From Terebella lapidaria (lineage: Eukaryota > Annelida > Polychaeta > Terebellida > Terebellidae), in assembly GCA_949152475.1 (NCBI GenBank), contig OX424569.1, positions 23,109,950 to 23,173,949 on the forward strand: a DNA stretch of 64,000 nucleotides, given 5' to 3'. Position numbers and translations under genes: made by a program. This document shows positions 29,258 through 41,828 of the stretch, piece after piece. The notes below the pieces were generated by a model, which worked only from the letters and a program-made list of their open reading frames with translations, was not told the DNA's origin and made no database searches. Positions within the stretch are counted from its first letter, which is position 1. Each line of letters opens with the position of its first letter.

Positions 29258-30841
29258 GGAGTCTGAACATACACTGGAGATCGCTGCACGTAACGATGGT
29301 TGAAACAAGTGGATTCCCACGGAGGAAATATTTGGAACATTCTTGAAAAATTTACTGTTTTAGGATTATATACATAGATCTTGCAAGTTTTATGAAGAGA
29401 AAGAAATTGATCTGGCAAAAACGAGTGAGATTTGGATTGTTCAACAGTGATCACCTATCTGTATAGAGTTATGCATATTTTAGATATTGTTATACACATA
29501 TGTAATTGTGTTGTATTTATTCATTGTGTGTTGTGTTTTTATGTGTCAAGACATCATGTAATCAACGCTCTGCATATTTTATCTGCTCACTTGATGCTTC
29601 ATTTCAAGATCTCAATATGTTTAGTTTTATAATATATTGCAAAATTGCAATTGACGATGATAATTTAACTGCTATTTTAAAATGTGACTGTTAGTGATTG
29701 TATATATCGGAGTATACACAATGATATATGTCCATCATTCACATGGTTATTCTTGCCAGTTCAGTATGAGCTTAGACCCAGTTTGTCATAACAAATAGAC
29801 TTACCATACTACAGAACTCAAGTTCTGGTGCAACAAATATATCAATTGTGGTGCTTGTTGTTATATCTGAATTGTCCATATTTAACTTATTTGAAGTAGT
29901 ATTTATATGTATCCATATTTAGAATATTTTACATATCATACAGTGATCCATTTAATTGTTCAGAAATATTACCAGGATCTTCACATCAATGAGGCTATAT
30001 CGGCCTGCATGTATATGTATGTTTTTCCTGCATACTTGTGAAATGGTTGCACTATTTGAGACTTTGACTGCAGAAAAATTGCACAATTATTCGAAGACTA
30101 CTACAATATTACAAGTGTGCTGATTTGAATACTGAGATCCTATGCCAAACACATATTTTTGCTCCAAATATTTAGGACAAAATGTTAATTATTTGTTTCC
30201 CTTGAATTTCACTTTTGATGCATAATTCATCATGTCCTCTCAGTATTTTTGGATTTATCCTGCATATTTTGGTTCATCATGCGAGGCCAAGAATATGTTT
30301 GTTGGATCTGTCTCAGAACTTGTATTATATTTTCTGGGGGGAAGGGGGGGGGGGGGATTAACAGAAAAACACAGTTTCACCTTAATTGATAGGAACATTG
30401 TAAAATCTGTTATTTGTACCTGTATATACAAATTGTGGTTGAAAATGTGTGTATAATCAATATCGAACTGTACAAATTGTGATAAATTTTGTACCAGTAT
30501 TTACTGTATTTTGAACACATTCCTAATGCTTACGAGCTTTGATTTTCAATACATATTGAAAGGATATTAATACCCTATGTTTGTATTTGCATATTTTTGC
30601 AAGACATTTCCTTCATGCTTTTGTAATTTATAAATTACCATATTAATATACATTTGTGTACATGTACCAACATAGATACTATTTATTGATAATTGGTGCG
30701 TATCTTACACATTTATATTATGTTTTTTAATCGATTCCTGAAAATGATCTATAGATCTACATGGAAATGGTGCAGTACAGTTTACCATTTGTCATTTTGA
30801 AATGTGTATTTGGATTTCAAGTTCTAAGTATTGATGGTATT
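29258..30841 (+). other. Probable 3' UTR of the long isoform
   Basis: AT-rich sequence without coding signal. No canonical AATAAA is evident close to the stop; the nearest clear one downstream is at 32046. A poly-G run is at about 30340-30356. Where the transcript ends is not determined. Confidence 0.4.
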
Positions 30842-31955
30842 TAAGGCCTAAAAAAAAAAATGCTGTGTTTAGGGTCGTCCGACCGACTCTAGCTGATAGC
30901 ACCCGACTCTAAACTTTTTATTTATTATTTTTTTCATGAATACATCTAACTGGATCACTCAAGGAGAATTTTCCAGCCTGTCACTATCGGGAGCGAAACA
31001 ATTTTGGCATGTTTAACCCAATGTCAACAATCAGCTCCATCACAAGTCGTAAAATTAGAGAGCTTTCTCTGGTGGTGTCACACCCACTCAATTACTGTCT
31101 GGTGCCTTGTCCAGTGTTTCCCAGTACATGTGTGTGAACATGAACACAGCTTTCCCCTGACACTGATTACTGACGAAAGCAATCAATAGTCACCAATACC
31201 TGTAGTAACATACTAGTATCATATTGGAATATCATGCATAAAATGTTTTTCAAGAAATGGGAAAGTTGACTCCCCATCTATGATAGTGGCCTCCCCGGTG
31301 GGAAACTGACTGATCTGCATCAGCCTGGCAGCCACCTGTTCTGGCATTTCATGGTTAATTTAATTTGGTGACAAGTCAAATGTATACAAAACATAAATTT
31401 CTCATCTGCTGGCAGAGTACTGTATGCTGGAACATGTGTGTGTTTTTTTTTTATACAGCTTGACTGGAAAAGTCATCAATAAGTGGGGTGGGGGGGGGGG
31501 GGGGAGGGAGGGCATGCACACTGCAGTGGTAGTGGCATTGGATACACCACTACACTGTAGACTCTTCGAGTCTTGACTAGTCTGAGGGAGGGTTTAGCAG
31601 TTTAGCGCTGCTCCCACGGGAACAGCCAGTTCACTGTGGTTGTGGACCTACATGTAGATCAGCTATAATGGCCAAGTCGTTCCCATTGATTCCCAGATTA
31701 ACATCAATTTATTTCATTGAAGTCGTTGTTTCATTCAATAAATCTTCTTCATATTTTTTTTGCACTAGACATAGCATTTGGAACTGTTAATAATATTTTA
31801 TAAACATGGTCCTTCTTTTCTGCCTTTAGGCATGTCCATCTTCGGATGTTAAAGAATAAAAATATTTCATAAAATAAAAAAAAATCCCTACCTACCTACT
31901 CTAATTTTTTTTGAGCACTTGACCCTAAACACAGCATTTATTTTTTTAGGCCTAA
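30842..31955. mobile_element. TIR element of about 1.1 kb, non-autonomous
   Basis: The left end reads AAGGCCTAAAA(n)TGCTGTGTTTAGGGTC and the right end is its complement (GACCCTAAACACAGCATTTA.TTTAGGCCTAA). The interior has no transposase. It includes a poly-G run near 31489 and simple AT stretches. Confidence 0.7.
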
Positions 31956-32729
31956 GTGCTACATAGACAGGTTATGGTGGGATATTGTAAGCAATACTAT
32001 GTCTTATTGGTTTGTGATCAGTTTGTGAACGTCTAGCTGTCACAGAATAAAGATTTCACAGTTATAGTTTTATACTTTTTTCATTGTTGATACCGTTTGA
32101 CTGTGCAATAACAAATGTTATGAAACAGAAATGAAACATATGTAAGGTCCTTGGTTCACAGGCACAGTTAACAGTTCAAGGATCATTGGATGGCCTACAG
32201 GTGCCAAGCATTTACTTGCCACCAGATGATCTAAAAATATGATCGTCGCAAGGTTTCATTGGCCATATTCTGTAGTTGGAGCAATATAGGTAAATGTACC
32301 ACTATTAATCCATTATTATATTAGAATAATTAGTTTGTCCACTTAATCTCTGTGCAATCAAATTAAAACCATGTTCGTACATTTCCCCAACAATGTAGAA
32401 TACATGTACTACATTTTGCTGTATTTAACGCATCTTGAAATTTCAATGTAATTCTCTGAAATCTCTTTCCTATACTTAGTATCCATCCAACGTTGGTGGT
32501 GAAAATCAAAGAACCTACACAGCGTGGCAGGTGACCTTGTCTTGTCAGTGCAAATCTATTCACAGCTGGCAGTCTGCTACAGGTGTTCAGTTATCGGGCT
32601 ATGCGGAATTTATTGTGAACTAGTGTTATCCTTGTCTTTCCCATGTAAATGGCCTACTATGTGGAAGACTGGAAGTGTTTAGAACATAGAGGCATTCACA
32701 GTGATTTGTATCCATTGTATGGAAGTAGC
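31956..32729. other. Intergenic DNA downstream of the DCDC2-like gene
   Basis: No gene is seen. An AATAAA at 32046-32051 could be a distal polyadenylation signal for the long isoform. Confidence 0.5.
32046..32051 (+). terminator. AATAAA, possible distal polyadenylation signal
   Basis: Canonical hexamer in AGAATAAAGATTTC, with T-rich sequence 25-30 bases later. It would require a 3' UTR of about 2.8 kb that includes the TIR element, so the assignment is tentative. Confidence 0.25.
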
Positions 32730-35446
32730 CTACTACCAATCATAAACAGAAGGCAATTTCTCGTCTCCTCCTCTGGTCCGTCCCCTCGTCTTCCTCAATG
32801 TGTCCTCCGCATTCTCCACAGGGTCGCTGCCTTCAGTGCGCATCCAAGGAGTCTGTTCCGGAGTATACAGGCACGCTTTCAGGTGGCCGATGTGGACCTC
32901 CTTCGTCGCAACCGTCGGGGACCTCTGAATCTTGACATGCCAGCCGAGTTGGACGTCGACGACCAGGTAAGGTCCCGTCCATCCCAACCTCGGCTTCGAT
33001 TGAGCCTTTGGAGGGTATTAGTACAGTGCCCAAGTACCAACTGGAAACCATCTCCATGCCGTCGTCAAATCGTGGTTCTCCTTCTGCCTTACCATAGCCG
33101 CCTTTATGTGTGTACAGGCGTACTCGTGATCGATGGCAGTGGCTTCTCGTACTCGCTCCATGTACTCATGAGAGCACAGAGGTGGAGCCTCCTCCCCCCA
33201 TCAGGATCCGTATGGTACATCAGGTCGCAAGGAGTACATGTAGTCGCCTCCCTGCCTGTCATCATCCTATTCGGTGTGCCCCCATACTGTCATGCACAGA
33301 CGCCCGGTATGCAGACTTCACGTATTGCAACCAGTCGTCCTAGTCGTCATGGTGGTCATTGACGACCACGGACAACATTTGGAGGAGCGACTGGTTAAAT
33401 CGCTCCACCAAGCCATTATTAGATTGTGCATGATATGGGTTAGCATGGATCTTCTCCCTGCCCAAAATCGTGGCTATCTCCCGGAATAGGCCGGATTCAA
33501 ACTCCCTACCCATATCTATAAAGATACAGGCCAGGCAGGCATCGCGAAGGCGTCCGTCCATCGAGTGAAACATCCTGTAATAACGAGAACGTACCACTGC
33601 CCCCTCTTTGAGATCACGCCGATCTCCATCCCGTCCTTCGCCAACCTCTAGACGATCACCCACTGGTGCATTGCCCATGGGCTGGTGCCGAGGGCCCGGC
33701 CTAGTTTCAACGTGCTTCATCATCCCACACCAGAACATCCGTGTCTCGATCTTCCGGAGCGTCCGGCTGACACCTTGATATCCTCCTAGAGGCCGATCAT
33801 GGACTTCCTTCAGGACTGCCTTTCGCAAAATGTAGGGTGTGATGAGCTGTAGGAGGGGCTCATTCTGCCAGTCGACCTGGATGGGGCGGAAAAGGAGTCA
33901 ATCCCTCACTACCAGCTGGTCCCACTGTTGCCAGTAGGCCTTCCCTGCGTGGTTCTTGGTCCTGACGTCCGTCCATCCAGTCTCTCGTTAGCCACTGTCT
34001 TCCAATCAGGGTCGGCACTCTGCAGAGACCTGAGCTCCGCAGAATACCCAACCCATCTTTCCTCCGCAGGTCTAGTGGTAGAGAGGTCCGACACACTTGT
34101 TGGGCCTCCGCTCGGCTTCCGGATGGGTCTTCTGCATCGATGACTCTTCATGAGGGGTATTTCTATCCCCATGGGATGGGCAGAGGTCAGGTCGTCGATC
34201 TCCACACTCTGTACCTCGAAGTCCATCCTCCCCAGTCCCATCTTCGCAAAAGTCGTCCTCCTGCCAGCGCCGTCCTTCCTCTGGCCGCTGTGAGCCCCAC
34301 AAGGCCATACCAGTTTTCTGGAGAAGCTCTTCGTTCTGACCTCCCGCACCCTCCATCCCTCCATATCCTTCTCTCTTACACTGCCGACACCGGGACATGC
34401 CGACCGCATTACTATATCTCAATCCAGAACGAAATTCACAGTGAAACTTGTAACTTGCGATCCGTGCTGCCCAATGAACTATCATGCCCTACACATTCCC
34501 AAAAAAAGGAGCCCTGCAGTGCAGGCTCCATGAGCTGCTCGAAGGTGGCTGGGGCGGTCGCAAGACCGAACGGCATCACTTGGAACTCATACAATCTGCT
34601 CTTCGTGGTGATCGCAGTCTCCCCCTTGCCCCCTTCTCCATCTCCACCTGCCAGATCAATCATGCAGAAGTACCGGGGCCCCGCCAGCATGTCGAAACTC
34701 TCATCAATCCTGGGCAAAGGATAAGCATCATTGAGTTTCTCCGGTAGTCCACACAGAACCGGGTGGTTTGGTTCGTCTTTTTTTTTTTACGAACGAGGAC
34801 TACAAGAGACGACCACAGAATATCACTGGGATCTGTCACTTCCACTTTCAGCATCTTATCCACCTCTGCCTCGTCCTCGATGAACACACCGTATAGTCCA
34901 AAATCAGGTTGCAGAGGTCCTGGTCCTCCGCAGGAGTCAGTGCAGAGATGACACCCTCCATCAGTGGCTGCAGGTGCGGAGGTAACGCATGTACAAGGCC
35001 GACACAGTCACTGGGTGGGAGCTTGCCCATGATTCTTGACGAGTCAACTCGGTAAAAAATCTTTCCTCGCAGGGGCTTTGCCTAGTAGTAGAGTAAGGTG
35101 CGCTACTTGGGCCAAAATTCCACCCTCACCCTCCCTCCCTCTCTCTTCTTTCCCTCTCGGATGCACGCTTCAATGAACGCCGCTGGTATGACACTTCTGT
35201 TTGGATTGTCATTTTTAAGCGCCCGGGTTGAAAATCTGATCCCTTCGACTTACCAGCGCTAGGGCGTCATTTCGTGGGGACAAACATTCACCCTCTGTTG
35301 CTTTCTCGTAATAGGCGCGGCCCTATTTACCTCAGATTTTACATTTGCCTATCAAACCTAACAAACCCTCTCTTTACAGGCATATGCCATGGAGTTATGC
35401 AAGTACAACTTCGCCGATTTTCATATGAACATAGACATATGTTTAT

Positions 35447-36902
35447 TGTATCCCCCCGAACAAAGTTCGGCGGATACTATGGATTTACGATCGTCGCGCC
35501 GCCGCGTCCGCGTCCGCGTCCGCAGACACTTTCTTGTGAACGCGCTGCAGCTTGCAAATATGAACCGATTTTGATAATATTTCATATGGACATGTCTTAT
35601 GGTGAGATCTGGACACCTATCGATTTTGGTTGCCATAGCAACCAAAATAGCCGATCGGCATAACATTTTGTGCTCAAATTAGCCTGTTTAACACACATGG
35701 GTTGTGAACGCTCTACGGGTGGGAGTTTTCAATGAATGATGATGAAATCGCACAGGCTGAATGAGAAAGACCATCACACGAAACCTATTGTTTTTCAGAA
35801 TGATCGAATAAATATTAAAAAGTTTGAGAGGTTAACTTATTACGACAATTAAAATACCTACTTTGACATGTGTGATCACTCCAATAACCTGTACTATGAA
35901 AGCAAATTGCACTGGATTCTTGTTCAGAATACAGAACTGATGTTTTTGGTGAAAAAAGAACAATATTACTGAATAAGTTAACATTGGTTTTACTAGTTAA
36001 GTCTATTATTGACCACAATAAAAATAGTTAAGACGAGAAACATTTATTATTGAGCTCAACAAGGTAAAGGTTTTGTCCAGTAGAGATTTCACAGGTGTAA
36101 CCGAATAAGTTAACATTATTTTTACTAGTTAAGTCTATTATTGACCACAATAAAAATAGTTAAGACAAGAAACATTTATTATTGGGCTCAACAAGGTAAA
36201 GCTTCTGTGCAGTAGAGATTTTATGGCTGTAGCCGAATAAGTTAACATCATTTTTACTAGTTAAGTCTATTATTGACCTCAAGAAAAATAGTTAAGACAA
36301 GAAACATTTATTATTGAGCTCAACAATTTAAAATCTTTGTCCAGTAGAGATTTCATGGGTGTAACCGGATAAGTTAACATTATTTTTACCAGTAAAGTCA
36401 ATTTTTACTTCAAATTTCAACTTGAAACCAAGTTTGGCACATATTATGAATTAAAATTTAAACTATGGTTAAAAGTTGATCTGGCTCCAATTTCGTCATC
36501 TTGAAATGTACTTTTGGTCAACATGGTCAACTTTTACTTTGAATTTCAACTTGGAACCAAGTTTGGCACATAGTATGAGTTGAAATATAATTTATAGTGA
36601 AAAGTTCGATCTGGCTCCAATTTAGTCGTCTCGCAACTTGGAACCAAGTTTGTCAAATATTCTGAGTTGAAATATAGCTTTAGGTGAAAACTTTTATCTA
36701 GCTGTAATTTCGTTATTTTTTTCGAACATGTCGAAATGGAAATTCGAATGCAGTGATTTTAGTGGTGATCTTGAATTCAACCTTCAATAAGCTTGAAAGG
36801 TTTCACACTCACAATGTACATCAGCGATATATTTGGGGCAACAGGGATGATAGGGTTACGGGGGATACACCCAAGCGGTCGTAGGCGACCGGAAGCGTCT
36901 AG
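35447..36902 (+). repeat. R2 structured repeat inserted in the gypsy fossil
   Basis: Begins TGTATCCCCCCGAAC with a hairpin (CCCCGAACAAAGTTCGGCGG), then (CGCGTCCG)n. The end is GGGGGATACACCC followed by a GGTCGTAGGCGACC stem-loop. Inside are about 3.3 tandem copies of a unit of about 132 bp (35966-36400) and about three diverged copies of another of about 125 bp (36415-36720). The architecture is the same as R1, but the sequence is different. Non-coding. Confidence 0.75.
35966..36400 (+). repeat. Tandem repeat of about 132 bp inside R2
   Basis: Units begin GAATAAGTTAACATT at about 35969, 36101 and 36234, with a partial one at 36366. They share ACTAGTTAAGTCTATTATTG and GAAACATTTATTATTG. Confidence 0.85.
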
Positions 36903-38708
36903 TTGATTTATATACATTCAATATCGACGAAAGTTGGATATCATCAGTGCATGGTTGTATGAAAGATGTGTAGCGTGTCGCCAATGATTTTCATCATGCT
37001 GATAATGTTCGTTCATGCAGTCTTGTATATAGTAGTAGTGTTTGTCAATATTTCGCGATAATTATATTTTCGTGGGTGTAGGGCAATCCGCGAAATACGC
37101 GGAAATTTCATTACTGCGAAAATTCTGTGATTTACACTATGTACAGATCCTGCATCTTCACCTTTCGCCTCGTGTTGTTGTCTTCTAATCTTGAACTGCG
37201 CTTGCCAGGAATTGCACGTCGTCTCGGCGCCGGAAACGCCCCCCCCCCCCCCAGTTTGACGAGAGGTCCTCGTACTCTGACTCCTCCTGGATGTCCTCCT
37301 CCTCCATCTGCTTCAGGAGGAGCGCCAGGGACTTGACATCCTTTGGTCTCTGGGAACACTTCCTACTCCATTGTCTGGGTTGTCGGCACAGCCAGCACTC
37401 CCGGTCCGGACCTCGAGGTCCCTGTTCCGAGATCGTCTGCGAGGTCGTCACTATCTCCACCTTCTTCGGCCCTGTCCCCCATCAGTTCGATTAGCTGGTC
37501 CATCTTCTGGGCCTGGGTCTCGAACATTCCCTTGAAGTAGGGAAGCTGAGATCCAGAACCACTCCGCTTATCGTCCCTCTTTGCTGGAGGCCGAACCCCA
37601 TTGGTGAAGGCCATCACGTCGTGTGGCGCCTCCGCCGGGCTCTCGTTCTCCATCAGGGTGCACGCACTGGCTTATGGTTGACACTTTCATACTGGGTGAT
37701 GAAAGCCGTCGCCTTTTCCAGGGTCCTCGTGTCCTTCCACACATGAGCTTCATGTCACCATCCCCATTACCCTTCAGGAAAGCTTTCCAATGCGATGGTC
37801 TCGTGTGTTCCTCAGACACAAGGATCTCACTGTCACCAAAGTAGGAGCTGGGTCTCCCCAACATCCTGCTCAGCTCAAGGCTCTCGTGGACCCTCTGCAG
37901 AGAGCGCTCTCGCCTCCTGTCTTGTTCCGTCCATCCAGACCACTCGGTGGGGGTCTCTTCATTCTGGATGGAGCGAAGACATCTGTCTTCACCAGCTCCG
38001 GCTTCCTCAGATCAGACCCGCGTACTCAGATTGTCTGGCGCACTCCACTGCATCACTGGAGATTCTCCAGATCCTACGCACTTCTCCGATCTTCAACCGT
38101 CTTCCTCGAACGACTTCAGATTTTCCCCTCCAAATCGGACATCTCAGGCTCGTTCTTCTGAGCTGTATGCTTCTTCAAAGGATAATTTTCACGGCACCAA
38201 GTTTCTGTAGCGATTTTATGGTGCTGTGTATTGCTGTTCGTTGTTCTCTCGTGGTTTTCTTTAGGTTACCGAACCTTTGGTCCGATAACCTATTGCCGTG
38301 GCGTTGCGTCCGTCGTCCGTCTGTCCGACAGACCACATTTTCATCTTTAAAGTTTACAGGCGGATTTTCCTGAAATTTTGCATAGAAATGCCTAAAATTA
38401 TTTCAAGAGGGGATTATTTTTTAGTTTTTTTATTTTCGCATTTTTCCCAAAATGGCGGCCATTTTTTAGGAAAGATGGCCAATTTTGGACTTTGGCGGCC
38501 ATTTTCTCGAAAACTGTCTGATCAGTTTTGCTATTTTCATTTCGAAAGATTCCCCTTATGTACCTCCATGATGTGTATAAGTTTTGTTGCCCTTGAATCG
38601 CCGTTCTCCGTGTGGCGGCCATTCTGAATTTTTGACAGGTCGGCGAAAAAAAAGTTTTGGGCCCCTAATTGCATTACTATTCATTTTGGGCCATTTCCAG
38701 TGGGGAGA

Positions 38709-39577
38709 TACGGTGCCCCTGATAGGACATGATGAAAAAAAATACTACTTCGTTCGCACGAAGTACTACTTCGTTGGCATGAAGTACTAAGTCGTTTGCA
38801 CGAAGTACTACTTCGTTTGCACGAATTACTACTTCGTTTGAACGAAGTACTACTTCGTTTGCACAAAGTACTAAGTCGTTTGCACAAAGTACTACTTCGT
38901 TTGCACGAATTACTACTTCGTTTGAACGAAGTACTACTGTACTAATGTTACATAGTTGACAAACCCCTCCACATCATCTTACCCCATTAAATAACAAGCG
39001 CTACATGGCGCTCCACATGATGCTCCAAATTTGGTGCCTTATATCTCCATAAGCACCACATGGCGCTCTAAATCATCCATACTTCCCCTAGCAAAAATGT
39101 GGTCATTTTAAACTAAAAAAACCTTGATCAAATAGATATTACTGAATACAATCTTCTGCTATTATTTGAGGTAAATTTATATGTATCGATGGACTATTCA
39201 TTATTCTATGAGTTGATTAATAAATGTAAATAGCGGTATCCAGATTAGGACATAGGGAGGACCCTGAAAATTGACTATGGTAATCACAGGGTTAATTGGT
39301 AACACCAGGATCAATCACTTCATAGGCTTATCACAATGTTCGAATACCATGTATGGATATGTGAATGGCTTATTATTTCATGCGAACGACTTAGTACTTC
39401 GTGCAAACGACTTAGTACTTCGTGCGAACGACTTAGTACTTCATGCAAACGAAGTAGTACTTAGTGCAAACGACTTAGTACTTCGTGCGAACGAAGTAGT
39501 ACTTCGTGGGAACGACTTAGTACTTCGTGCGAACGAAGTAGGTTTTATTTCCATCATGTCCTATCACGGGCACCGTA
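38709..39577. mobile_element. Foldback element with palindromic terminal arrays (FB-a)
   Basis: The termini TACGGTGCCCCTGATAGGAC and the near-exact complement lie just inside a GGGGAGA/GGGGAGG duplication (38702-38708 and 39578-39584). Inside each terminus is an array of 20-21-bp units built on ACGAAGTACTACTTCGT-type palindromes: left 38740-38940, right 39383-39543 in inverse orientation. They enclose about 440 bp of single-copy AT-rich DNA. This is the layout of foldback transposons such as Drosophila FB or sea urchin TU. No coding capacity. Confidence 0.85.
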
Positions 39578-40210
39578 GGGGAGGGGATTTGCACCCTGCA
39601 AAAAAAATTTTGGACATTAAATTTTCGGCAATTGTTTTCCTTCATATTGGGAGCTGCCAGAACTGTACTCATAGAATGCTCGAAGATAGAGCTTAGAAAT
39701 TGGCACTTTCAAATGGGAAGTAATATATGGCGATTTGTGTGGTGACCTTGATCTTGACCTTTAATGACCTTGAAAGGTAAAAACAGCCATTTTCGGGTCA
39801 TAAAATGCCTAGATTTGCCTGTACAAATGAAATGCTCGTAGATAGAGTTCAAGTTTGCATTATGAGCACATAGGAAGTCATATATGGAACAACTGATGAT
39901 GACCTTGAGCATGACCTCGGATGACCTTGAGTGCTAAATGTCCGACGTGAAATGTGTGAATTAGCCACTGAGGCTAAATCACTTGCACATACAGGCTAGG
40001 ATTGTGCATAAACTTACAAGAAGTCATGTATTTATGGCACATCTTTTGATGACCTTGAATTTGACCTTAAATGACCTTGAAGGCCAAATCTCAATATCTT
40101 ACCTGACCTGACATGTGAAAATTGGCCTCTTCAGACAAAATACTTGTTGATAGAGCTTATATGTTTGTATTATGCACATATATATAAATTCTTATGCAGC
40201 ATACCTAATA

Positions 40211-40376
40211 CAATGGTCCCTGTAAGATGAGACCTCACCTTTGGCAGGAAAAAGGAGGTCTTATCTCACAGGAAGTCTTATTTCACAGGTTCATGCAAAA
40301 AAAAGGGGAATGCAAAAAAGTCTTTACAGACAGGGAAGTCTTATTTCGGAGGGGTCTTATCTTACAGGGACCACTG
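40211..40376. mobile_element. M1 MITE inside the R1 copy
   Basis: Ends CAATGGTCCCTG and CAGGGACCACTG between TA dinucleotides, with GTCTTATCTCACAGGAAGTC repeats inside, as at 15473. Confidence 0.8.
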
Positions 40377-40455
40377 TACTGACATTGCAGTTCACAAACA
40401 GGACCTTGACTGGTAAAACTCAAGGTCCTATATCACATGTAATGCTTAAAACCAA

Positions 40456-40621
40456 AGTTATATGCCTATATCTTACCTCCAAAACACATTATGGGTTATG
40501 GCTTATTAGCCTTACTGACATAGGAGTTCTCCATAGAGAGAACCCCATTTGGAAAATGGGCTAGACAATGAATTGTCCAAGCCACTAACCCACGTGACCG
40601 GAACGTGACGTCATTCTCGTC
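40456..40621 (+). repeat. DIRS left inverted terminal repeat
   Basis: From AGTTATATGCCTATATC through CTCCAAAACACATTA to GTGACGTCATTCTCGTC; its complement is at 46702-46860. The outermost bases also match the left half of the internal complementary region. Confidence 0.9.
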
Positions 40622-41828
40622 TCCTATGGCTGCTCTACCACATTGGATTTGCCTTGCTGACATAACTTTGCGAATTTCTTAGTTTTTATCGTCTTACGAA
40701 CGTTTTCTTTGCAAGCCTTTTTGGATTTTTCTTTTCCTCGCTCTTTTGGCGTGCTTCGTGTGGATAGTTTTTGCTCCTCGGACATCGTTTTGTGTTTGGA
40801 GCGCGGACTCCCCTCTTGCCATGATGTGCCGCTGCGCCCAGTGCGGGCAACAGCTCCCGTCGTGGGAAGTACACCCGGAGTGTATTGCGTGCCAGGACCC
40901 GGTGCATACGGATCAACTCACGTGCGGCTTGTGTGAGGACCGTTCGCGGGAGGAGTGGGGGCAGGTTCTTGGAGCCGTTCTCGCACGGAGAGACAAGCTG
41001 CAGTCCCGTCAGGCGTCTCCAGCCCCGTCCTTTTCGTCTTCCGCGTCGTCGGCCAAGCGTCACCGCCGTCAGGAGGGGAAGACTTCCGCCCTGCTGGGCA
41101 AGCTGGATCGTACCCTGGTTTGCCTTGGAGCTAAGTTTTCTTCCCCTTCCTCTTTGTTTTGTTCCGCGGGTGATCTGCTGGTGGGAGAGTCACACTCGAC
41201 CCACGGTGGCGCGCCCCGGGAGTCATTTCACTGTGTATTTCATGTACCGTCAGCGGGGATCCTGTTTGCGCGTGTCACCTCCGTTGTTATCGGCGAACAG
41301 GTCCCTGCAGCTGTGCCCGCGCCTTTTCTGGCCAGGTCTCCCACGTTTTTCGGTTCCCGGCCCTGACAGTACGGGGTCCGGGCCCCGACCCTTTGGGTAT
41401 TCTGCGCTTGGCACAACCTCAGTCGCAGAGGCCGGCCCCCGTGCTTCGGGGGCCGGGCCCCGTGTCATGGGGGCCGGGCTCCGTCCGACGGGGCCCGGAC
41501 CTCGTGCCACGGGATCCAGGCCCCGGAGTGCGGATCCAGCACTCGACTCCCAGTGCTGTTTCTGCCCTGCCGTTGCCCGCTCGGGGTTCGGCCCCCGTCC
41601 TACGGGATCCGAACCTTGGGTGCATGCTGGTGACAGCTGCTTCTATGGAGAATTCTACCGCTTTTTTCTCTTTGCAGAGTTCATCGGCGTTGACTGCCTC
41701 TTCGGCCTCCCCCACCGTTATGACTAGCTCGGCGGCCCAGCCTTCCCTGCCAGGTCCCTCTTCGGTGGTCTCTCTGCCTCCCCCCCCCCCCTTCATCTGG
41801 AGTTCCCCCAGCGGTCCCAGCGGCGGAT

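Larger units (their letters stand above)
32730..38160 (-). mobile_element. Ty3/gypsy LTR retrotransposon fossil, decayed
   Basis: Parts lie in the expected order on the - strand: a gag region with a CCHC zinc-knuckle (CWLCRQPRQWSRKC) within 37180-38160, a reverse transcriptase region (FCVDYR; MPFGLATAPATFEQLM) within 34430-35040, an integrase core (HANPYHAQSNNGLVERFNQS) within 33340-33840, and an integrase C-terminal tail (GPYLVVDVQLGWHVKI) at 32730-33000. It is clearly broken, with many breaks, and LTRs are not identifiable. A separate repeat (R2) sits in it at 35447-36902. It looks old. Confidence 0.8.

Noticed and set aside
32649-34747. Several + strand open frames up to 237 codons
   Set aside because: They are shadows of the Ty3/gypsy fossil on the - strand; none resembles a known protein.
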